Assembly (NCBI GenBank): GCA_017464045.1
Contig: JAFUEG010000390.1
Span: 1 to 5,023 of the forward strand
Length of the DNA stretch: 5,023 nucleotides
Source of the DNA: Lachnospiraceae bacterium
GTDB lineage: Bacteria; Bacillota_A; Clostridia; Lachnospirales; Lachnospiraceae
Direction: 5' to 3'
In this document: one piece after another, positions 1 through 5,023 of the stretch
How positions within the stretch are numbered: the stretch's first letter is position 1
Layout: every line of letters starts with the position of its first letter
Notes under the pieces: generated by a model
Told to the model about the DNA's origin: nothing
Databases searched by the model: none
What the model saw: the letters and a program-made list of their open reading frames with translations, nothing else
Program-made: the position numbers and the translations under genes

Positions 1-369
1 TCCTGTAACCGTCATTGTCTTAGTTCCGTCGTAGGCCTTATCTTTAAGTGCAAGCGTACTTGCTACGGTTACGTCTTTCTTATTTATCTTACCCTTTGCT
101 GTTATGCTCGTGGTCTTAAGTTTATAATTATTCTTTGCACTTCCACTTAAGGCAAGATTAAATGTATAAGTCTTATCTCCTACATTAGCGCCTTGAGCTG
201 CAGCAAGTGTTACACTCTTAGCAACTCCACTAATATTAACCTTTCCATTATCAACACTCTCTACGCCTACAAGTTTTAAAGTATTATTAACATCCATTTT
301 CAAAGTCGCATCATAAGGTCTATCCTTAAGACTGACTGAGCCTGATAATGTTAATGTTTTTGGATTAAT
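1..369 (-). repeat. Tandem YDG-type protein repeats, 94-residue period (one full copy and the start of a second)
   Basis: Residues 1300-1393 form one unit, and residue 1394 onward starts a second that is cut by the window edge. Both open with I-N-x-K, carry L-K-D-x-x-Y-D-x-T-x-x-M, and place the Tyr of the YD motif at offset 18 (Y1318 and Y1412). Over the 29 residues available from the second copy I count 12 identities. The DNA is not closely repeated, so the duplication is old. The motif matches the YDG domain found in arrays in large bacterial surface proteins, which suggests that more copies follow to the left of the window. Confidence 0.75.
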
Positions 370-3300
370 CACTACGTTTGGTATCGAAACAACCTCTATA
401 GCGAAATTATTATTTGCTTCTTTCTGAGTCTTACCATCGACCTTTACACCGGACATATCAATTGATATTTGTGATTTATCAAAAGTATAAGTTCCCGCAT
501 TGGCTGCTTTGGTCTTACCCTTTGTAGGAGCACCGGTAAATGAATATGTAGTTGTAATATCTTCACGCTCACGTGATAAATCATCATTTCCCAGTTCAAC
601 TTTAGTTATAGCAGGTAAAGTAAACTCAGTTGTAGCATTGTAGGTTTTTGTAACAGGAGAAGCAGCATTTCCGTATGTTACATAATACACAGCCGGAAGT
701 ACTCTGAATTCATAATATTTACATTTACCTTCAACGTTATCTGTACTGTTTGAAGGTCCTACTGTTACAAAATATGTTCCCACATTTGTAGGATTTTCAA
801 CCTGAACATCTTTATCATTATTATAAGTAATTACAAAATCACTGTCAGGAACTACAACTAATCTTTCTGTGCCATCAATTGCAATAGTTTGATATGCAAG
901 CTGTACTTTAACCTTACTTGAATTATTCCAGCTTTGTTGCACGTCCTGCTTAGTTATCTGCGGCTTATGGGCTCGTCCGTCGTAAAGATATCCTTTAACA
1001 GTATCCTCACCGACAATCGGATAAGCACCTGCATCATTAACCACTAAAACAAGTTTGCCTTCTTCCTTTGCCTTAGAAAGGTTCAACTTGTTAATTATTA
1101 ATTTACCATAGAATTCATATGATAACTTATTAGTATATCTATCAACACCATATACCTCATAGTTTGTTTTATCCTTTAAAGAGTATATACACTTATCTAT
1201 ATAATGTGTGCCAACATCCTCACTCTTTTCGGTTCTTCCTACAGAAATTGAATTGAAGTATACCGAAGGATCCTCAACTAATTCTTTAGATCCCGGATTT
1301 ACAGATCCATTATTATCCCTATCTGCCGTATATACCTTATATGTAAAGATTTCTCTATCCAAATAAGTTTTTTCTACATCATCCGGAATAACAATAAGTG
1401 CCTGTGGATAAACTCTGAATGATATTTCATCTGTTTCTATTTCATTATACTTTCCCGTAACCGCCGGAATCTTAACCTTTAAATAATAATAACCTGCATC
1501 AAAAGTAGTATTTCTCGCTACGGTAGCCCAATCACCAAACTCTGAGAAATTGTATTCTCCTTCTTTCTTCAATGCATACTGTACTGTAACATCTTTGGTA
1601 ATATCCTTATTATTTGCCCATACTGTTACAGTAGGGATATTATTATGAGTAGTTTCATCTGAGCCTTTATCATATACCCAACCTGCAATTTTTGCTTCTA
1701 CAACCAATGTATCAGTTGTAATTTTAACTGCATTGACAGGAGTTGTAGCTTCTAAATCAGCTTCAGCAAATACCACATCATAATTTGCAACTATTTCTTT
1801 GTCAAACGCACCATTAAGCTTGCGATTAGCATCCATTTCAACAGCTGTATCTCCATCTTCATAATAGAATATTATAGGTTTTACACCTGCTGAATTATCT
1901 GCTTCTGCGACCTTACCTTTTATAGTTTCAGTATTAATATCTACAAAACTCGAATCAAATTGAGTATTTTCTGGGTCAACGACAATTACCGGAGTTACAC
2001 CTGTCAAATCAACTTCAGTATCATCCGCAACATATGTTTTGGTTACCAATGGATACTTTACTGTTATTGTTCCCTTAGCGATATCAAATGTATCCCACAC
2101 AGCATCCTTAATTGTAGTTGCTTCGTCAGTTGCTGCAATCTTAACATAGTAAGTTCCTGCATTTTTAGGTTCTTGATTTTCTACCTTTTCAAAAATCGAG
2201 TCAACATCAACAGTACTATCTAATATTTCCGGAACAGTCTTACCCTGTTTAACCTGATAATAAGTAATAGTATAATCTATATCCGGTGTTAAAGTTTCAG
2301 TAGTCTGATCCGCATTCAAATTAATTAATTGAACGGTAAAAGTAGGTTTATGTACTTGAGCATCATATGTGGCATTACCACCATGCATTAAAACATCAGC
2401 ATGGCCAGATTCCAAACTATGTGCCTTTACTTTATACTCACCCGGAACTACTTTTTCTATCTTATAATTACCGGTCGTATCAACTTGACCTACTACTTCA
2501 GGAGCAGTAGCATCAGTAGTATCAAATCCAATATTACCGCCTGTTGCAGAGTCTGCTGTAAGATTAGCTCTACTCACATTTTCAAAAGTTGCGTCGATTG
2601 GAGTATCACCACTATAATCATAATCAACATCATCACTAGACTCATAATAGTTTATTGATACTTCGGCCAAATCAGGAGTTATTTTATACAAACCTTCTGC
2701 ATTGCCAATTACCAAGTCAACAGGTTTTGGAGTAACCTTGAAAGTCTCATCGTTTTGCGCATCATATTCAGTTTCGCTACGACCTATAGTCTTTTTATTA
2801 TAATTATCACCTGATATTACAGCATAAACTCTATAGGTACCTGCTGCAAAACTTGCTGTGTTTGTGCTATCAGTCCATTCTTCATAAGCTCCCCATGTTT
2901 GATTATCATCATTCAATTTCTGATAATAATAGTGTACAGATGTTCCATCTTTTTCAGTCCATCCATCGAGACGAGGCTTTTCGCTGCTGGTTTCACCATA
3001 AACCCATCCATCTGGACGATATAATGTAACACCACCAACTTCCAAATCAGCCTTTTCGATACTCCATGTTCCCTTTGTTACTGTTCCGGTATAGTTATTT
3101 TTACCCTCTACCTTAACTGTATACTCACCTACAACAGTTTGAGTATTCTCTGTAACTTCATAATCAGTTCCTTCAACCAACGTTGATGTGCCATCATTTA
3201 CAGTAACGGTAGGAGATTGCTCACCTTCATTGTACGTAAGAGGTGTACCACTTAAAGTCACATTTTCTTCAGTCAATCCTTTAGGAGTAATAGTAAATTT

Positions 3301-4266
3301 ACCTGTTAACGAACCGGTAAAATTAGTATTCTCTCTTGCAGTTAAGGTTACAGTGTAGTCACCGGCATTTTTAGGTGTTACACCTGTATCAAATGCTAAT
3401 GTAAAGTTAGCAGAAATATATGTATTATCTATTCCAGTTAAAGCACCAATAACTACACTTTTTTCAAGATCGTCAGTTGAATATTCAGTATCTTTATCAT
3501 AAATTTTTGAAGTAATAGATACACTATCAGTTTCACTATTCAAAGCACGTTTAACAACTTTAATCTTTGGCAAAGCCGAAAGATTTGATTCTTGCACAAC
3601 ATTAAAGCTTACACTATCATATGATGCAGTAATATCATATTCTTGATCTCGTACTGCCGCATTTGCCGGAAAACCTTCAGAACTAAAAGTTAAATTAAAT
3701 GCTGCCTTTAATTCATCATCAGACAAATCAGATTCAGCACTTGATACATCTTCTATAGTATAGTCTATATCCTCACCCAAAAGTTCATCACCGTAACTCT
3801 TTACAATAGGTGTTTCTGTATCTGCAATAGTCACTTCTACATCTCTTTTGGCTATCGTGAAACTTCCTATAAAAGCTTGATAATTATAATCATCATCAGA
3901 TATTTCATTTACCGATTCACTGTACGGTGTCAAATAAAACTTATATGTACCTGCCGGTGTATTTTTAGTGAAATTAATAACAATTTCAGCATTATCCATA
4001 GATACACTCTTTAAACTGGCAGTAATTCCTTTAGCTGCGGCAGCTTCATCACCTATAGCAAAATGAACAAATTCTGACTTATTATCATATTGATTTGTTG
4101 CAAAATATACACTTCCCGCTTTACCATAGGTAAAACCGGTATCCGTTGTAGTCAATGAAACAACAGCCGGCATAGCCATAGCAGGAACGCTTGGCATAAA
4201 GCAAAATGCCATAACCAGTGCCAGCATAAACGCTATGGCACGTTTCCATGTTCTTTTAACTTCCAT
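1..4266 (-). CDS. Very large secreted surface protein with MBG/YDG-like Ig-fold repeats (5' part, C-terminus off the left edge)
   Basis: The frame is open for 1,422 codons from ATG at 4266 to the window edge. The start is fixed by AAGGAGG six bases upstream and by the signal peptide that follows directly (residues 1-31). The mature part is all-beta in character and rich in Thr, Val, Asp and Tyr. About eleven modules are marked by G-x-Y strand motifs at residues 106-108, 302-304, 380-382, 476-478, 609-611, 704-706, 925-927, 1019-1022 (GTHY), 1163-1165, 1258-1260 and 1363-1367 (GDKTY). Other landmarks are a YGDE motif at 158-161 typical of MBG domains, an LSGTPLTYNEGEQSP segment around Y345, GWVY at 420-423 and 862-865, YDAQVHKP at 634, YDGRAHKP at 1095, and YDA/YDG at 1318 and 1412. 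Such modules are known from extracellular stalk or adhesin proteins of Firmicutes. Adhesion or matrix binding is an inference, since no catalytic motif or ligand-binding domain is visible. The mature part has only two cysteines. LPXTG, SLH or cell-wall-binding repeats may lie beyond the edge. Confidence 0.93.
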   Translation of the reverse strand, partial: MEVKRTWKRAIAFMLALVMAFCFMPSVPAMAMPAVVSLTTTDTGFTYGKAGSVYFATNQYDNKSEFVHFAIGDEAAAAKGITASLKSVSMDNAEIVINFTKNTPAGTYKFYLTPYSESVNEISDDDYNYQAFIGSFTIAKRDVEVTIADTETPIVKSYGDELLGEDIDYTIEDVSSAESDLSDDELKAAFNLTFSSEGFPANAAVRDQEYDITASYDSVSFNVVQESNLSALPKIKVVKRALNSETDSVSITSKIYDKDTEYSTDDLEKSVVIGALTGIDNTYISANFTLAFDTGVTPKNAGDYTVTLTARENTNFTGSLTGKFTITPKGLTEENVTLSGTPLTYNEGEQSPTVTVNDGTSTLVEGTDYEVTENTQTVVGEYTVKVEGKNNYTGTVTKGTWSIEKADLEVGGVTLYRPDGWVYGETSSEKPRLDGWTEKDGTSVHYYYQKLNDDNQTWGAYEEWTDSTNTASFAAGTYRVYAVISGDNYNKKTIGRSETEYDAQNDETFKVTPKPVDLVIGNAEGLYKITPDLAEVSINYYESSDDVDYDYSGDTPIDATFENVSRANLTADSATGGNIGFDTTDATAPEVVGQVDTTGNYKIEKVVPGEYKVKAHSLESGHADVLMHGGNATYDAQVHKPTFTVQLINLNADQTTETLTPDIDYTITYYQVKQGKTVPEILDSTVDVDSIFEKVENQEPKNAGTYYVKIAATDEATTIKDAVWDTFDIAKGTITVKYPLVTKTYVADDTEVDLTGVTPVIVVDPENTQFDSSFVDINTETIKGKVAEADNSAGVKPIIFYYEDGDTAVEMDANRKLNGAFDKEIVANYDVVFAEADLEATTPVNAVKITTDTLVVEAKIAGWVYDKGSDETTHNNIPTVTVWANNKDITKDVTVQYALKKEGEYNFSEFGDWATVARNTTFDAGYYYLKVKIPAVTGKYNEIETDEISFRVYPQALIVIPDDVEKTYLDREIFTYKVYTADRDNNGSVNPGSKELVEDPSVYFNSISVGRTEKSEDVGTHYIDKCIYSLKDKTNYEVYGVDRYTNKLSYEFYGKLIINKLNLSKAKEEGKLVLVVNDAGAYPIVGEDTVKGYLYDGRAHKPQITKQDVQQSWNNSSKVKVQLAYQTIAIDGTERLVVVPDSDFVITYNNDKDVQVENPTNVGTYFVTVGPSNSTDNVEGKCKYYEFRVLPAVYYVTYGNAASPVTKTYNATTEFTLPAITKVELGNDDLSREREDITTTYSFTGAPTKGKTKAANAGTYTFDKSQISIDMSGVKVDGKTQKEANNNFAIEVVSIPNVVINPKTLTLSGSVSLKDRPYDATLKMDVNNTLKLVGVESVDNGKVNISGVAKSVTLAAAQGANVGDKTYTFNLALSGSAKNNYKLKTTSITAKGKINKKDVTVASTLALKDKAYDGTKTMTVTG
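1396..1695 (-). other. GWVY-type Ig-like module, second copy (about residues 858-957)
   Basis: This module opens with AKIAGWVYDKG, runs through PTVTVWANN and VQYALKKEGEYNF, has a W-A-T-V segment, the closing strand FDAGYYYLKVKI, and ends at FRVYPQAL. It has the same order of elements as the copy at 2722-3030: GWVY, then a polar strand, then a Tyr-rich strand (VQYALKK here, VHYYYQK there), then an aromatic-G-x-W or -Y segment, then AG-x-Y. This is the layout of the 'GWTYGD' repeats I know from clostridial surface proteins. Module borders are estimates. Confidence 0.6.
2722..3030 (-). other. GWVY-type Ig-like module, first copy (about residues 413-515)
   Basis: This module opens with VTLYRPDGWVYGETSSEKP, continues with VHYYYQKLNDDNQTWG and EEWTDSTNT, has the closing strand FAAGTYRVYAVI, and ends near FKVTPKP. 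It is the better match of the two copies to the clostridial GWTYGD repeat, because it keeps the Gly after GWVY. The segment just before it (about residues 330-407, LSGTPLTYNEGEQSP to TWSIEK) is a different module type, which shows that the stalk mixes module families and is not one amplified unit. Confidence 0.6.
4174..4266 (-). other. Sec signal peptide of the large surface protein (residues 1-31)
   Basis: The N-terminus has a basic n-region (K4, R5, K8, R9), a hydrophobic core from about A10 to M24 (AIAFMLALVMAFCFM), and a helix-breaking PSVP stretch. A signal peptidase I site of the A-x-A type follows (A29-M30-A31, cut before M32). C22 lies in the core, but the residues before it (M-A-F) do not form a lipobox, so a lipoprotein is unlikely. 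The protein should therefore be exported and carried on, or released from, the cell surface. Confidence 0.88.
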
Positions 4267-4270
4267 GTTT

Positions 4271-4277
4271 CTCCTCC
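4271..4277 (-). promoter_or_regulatory. Ribosome binding site of the large surface protein gene
   Basis: The minus strand reads A9-GGAGGAG-AAAC-ATG. AAGGAGG lies six bases before the ATG at 4266, which is optimal spacing. This fixes the start codon over the downstream in-frame Met codons at residues 14, 19 and 24. Confidence 0.9.
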
Positions 4278-4286
4278 TTTTTTTTT
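4278..4286 (-). repeat. A9 homopolymer directly upstream of the ribosome binding site
   Basis: Nine consecutive A on the minus strand abut the GGAGGAG site. A run of this length can slip in replication or transcription. Here a change in length would alter only the leader, not the reading frame. Confidence 0.9.
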
Positions 4287-4312
4287 AATCCTTAAGAATA
4301 CTAAATAAAGTT

Positions 4313-4320
4313 CACCTCCT
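4313..4320 (-). promoter_or_regulatory. Second Shine-Dalgarno sequence without a start codon, in the leader of the large gene
   Basis: The minus strand reads AGGAGGTG, an uninterrupted match to the anti-Shine-Dalgarno end of 16S rRNA. No ATG, GTG or TTG follows at a usable distance: the next bases are AACTTTATTTAGTATTC. A GTG overlaps the motif itself and would give only four codons before TAG. It lies 36 bases upstream of the working site. Start-less sites of this kind are known as mRNA-stabilising elements (STAB-SD) in Bacillus leaders; that role here is an inference. Confidence 0.55.
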
Positions 4321-4366
4321 ACATAAATTAGTAATCATAGACATTTTAACCCAATCAAAAATAACT

Positions 4367-4396
4367 ATTATAGTATAAGGTACATACCGTTCATAA
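4367..4396 (-). promoter_or_regulatory. Candidate promoter of the large surface protein gene
   Basis: A perfect TATAAT lies at 4367-4372 on the minus strand, with an overlapping TATACT at 4372-4377. The best -35 is weak: TTATGA at 4391-4396 with an 18-base spacer matches the consensus at three of six positions. No TGn extension precedes the -10. A start about seven bases downstream, near 4360, would give a leader of roughly 94 bases containing both Shine-Dalgarno sequences. The weak -35 suggests a need for an activator or a different sigma factor, but this cannot be decided from the sequence. Confidence 0.5.
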
Positions 4397-4433
4397 ACGT
4401 AACAAAAAATAACAATATTTATCATTTTTATAC

Positions 4434-4457
4434 AAAAAACCCACGAAAATTCGTGAG
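4434..4457 (-). terminator. Rho-independent terminator after the regulator remnant
   Basis: On the minus strand CTCACGAA and TTCGTGGG form an eight-base stem with one U-G pair; the innermost pairs must open to leave a loop. TTTTTT follows at 4434-4439. It lies 29 bases after the TAG of the regulator frame and upstream of the large gene's promoter, so the two genes should be separate transcription units. Read on the plus strand the same hairpin has an A-C mismatch but also ends in a T run, so weak two-way activity is possible. Confidence 0.75.
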
Positions 4458-4486
4458 TTTTTAATAAAGAAAAAAATATAATACTA

Positions 4487-4936
4487 CTATTTATTACCAT
4501 CTCTAAAATAAAGCTTTCCGGCGGTAAGCTCTGCCCAGCTGTAGTCCACCATGTATTCTCCCTTATATGCATTTACCCATGCCATATCACCTGCCAGCAT
4601 TTTGTAGTAGTCGCAGTCTATCATATCACGGCGAATTGCAACCTGCTGCCTGTCACGAATCAGCACATTTTCCATACCAATCCGAGTGAGAGTATTCCTT
4701 AAATCACTGATAAGATTTCGCACATTCTGTCCTGCCTTATTAGAATCCATCCCTTCTTCCCAAAGTGAGCCTGATATCTCGGAAGCGGTACAGGTTGCCC
4801 CTTCACGATCTACCAAAAATGCAAGCAGCTCTTTAGTCTTTTTTCGCTGGAATATAAGTGGTTCGCCTTGCCAGAACACCTCAAAATGTCCGAAGCAGCG
4901 TACAAAAAGCTTATCGTGCTTAATGACTGCCTTTCT
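4487..4936 (-). pseudogene. C-terminal output domain of a SARP-like response regulator, 5'-truncated
   Basis: The open frame after an in-frame TAA (4937-4939) gives 149 residues, ending in TAG at 4487. It contains a winged-helix DNA-binding domain: beta strands KLFVRCFGHFEVFWQGEPL and a helix KKTKELLAFLVDREG (about residues 9-46). The likely recognition helix follows in KAGQNVRNLISDLRNTL, then VLIRDRQQVAIRRD, DCDYY and a closing GEYMVDYSWAEL. This matches, in order and in its end point, the output half of Lachnospiraceae-type response regulators of about 350-400 residues, so the C-terminus looks complete. The receiver domain with its phospho-acceptor Asp is missing. The first common start codon, GTG at 4877-4879, falls inside the first beta sheet and has no good ribosome binding site. 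An ATT at 4922-4924 preceded by AAAGG is the only start that would keep the domain whole, and it would be rare. A pseudogene is the simplest reading. Sampled rows show a higher GC content than the neighbouring surface gene. Confidence 0.7.
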
Positions 4937-5023
4937 TTAAATGAAAAACTAAACCTGTACTTTGACAACTGAAAATCGCCAAAAAAGTCTAGTTTACTAT
5001 TGCAATGATGTCTGTTACGATTC
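4937..5023. other. No recognisable gene; possible truncation junction
   Basis: On the minus strand the regulator frame has four further stops here besides the TAA that bounds it, and another frame closes after ten residues. The third stays open but resembles no receiver domain. On the plus strand ATGAAAAAC is followed at once by TAA. A plus-strand segment at 4962-4975, TTGACAACTGAAAA, resembles short conserved stretches seen near rRNA spacers and clostridial mobile elements, but this is a weak resemblance from memory. Confidence 0.4.

Noticed and set aside
1960..2223. Plus-strand open frame of 87 codons
   Set aside because: It lies antisense inside the large minus-strand gene, is Cys-, Ile- and Ser-rich in the manner of a reverse-strand shadow, and has no ribosome binding site.
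2401..2658. Plus-strand open frame of 85 codons
   Set aside because: It is antisense to the continuous minus-strand surface protein frame, shows low-complexity Ile/Ser composition and has no family resemblance.
4200..4203. Lipoprotein processing at C22 of the large protein
   Set aside because: The residues before the cysteine are M-A-F, and Phe at position -1 does not fit a lipobox; an A-M-A site follows at 29-31.
4312..4572. Minus-strand open frame of 86 codons
   Set aside because: It overlaps the end of the regulator in another frame, then runs through the terminator and promoter; its last codons are the AGGAGGTGA motif itself.
4686..4940. Plus-strand open frame of 84 codons
   Set aside because: It is antisense to the winged-helix domain, whose minus-strand translation matches a known family throughout.
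4946..4995. Inverted repeat AAACTA / TAGTTT
   Set aside because: It has only six bases per arm with a spacer of about 38 bases in AT-rich DNA, so it is expected by chance.
1..5023. CRISPR array, tRNA or rRNA gene, insertion sequence, riboswitch
   Set aside because: I saw no regularly spaced DNA repeats, no tRNA- or rRNA-like gene, no transposase frame and no recognisable riboswitch core; the leader of the large gene is too short and AT-rich for a known class.

Overview
The window looks like a low-GC Firmicute, most probably a gut Lachnospiraceae-type clostridium. The grounds are the AT-rich coding DNA, strong AGGAGG-type Shine-Dalgarno sites, a Gram-positive Sec signal peptide, a modular Ig-like surface protein, and a winged-helix regulator of the 'CFGxFEVF...TKELLAxLVDR' type that is frequent in response regulators of that group. 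The assignment rests on recall of families, not on a search.

Both genes read on the minus strand. Positions 1-4266 hold the first 1,422 codons, with no stop, of a very large secreted protein that runs off the left edge. After a clear signal peptide it is a chain of about eleven divergent beta-sandwich modules, recognised by a recurring G-x-Y strand motif near each module end. They include two GWVY modules, two modules with a YD-x3-HKP motif, and the start of a tandem YDG array with a 94-residue period. No cell-wall anchor is visible because the C-terminus lies outside the window.

Positions 4267-4486 are intergenic. Reading on the minus strand they hold a hairpin plus U-tract terminator for the upstream regulator gene, a TATAAT -10 box with a poor -35, a near-perfect Shine-Dalgarno sequence with no start codon behind it, an A9 tract, and the working ribosome binding site of the large gene.

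Positions 4487-4936 encode the C-terminal DNA-binding half of a SARP-like response regulator. It is cut off at its 5' end by an in-frame stop, with no receiver domain and no convincing start, so it is probably a remnant. Positions 4937-5023 hold no recognisable gene. The regulator remnant and the surface gene are separated by a terminator, so nothing in the sequence shows that one controls the other.
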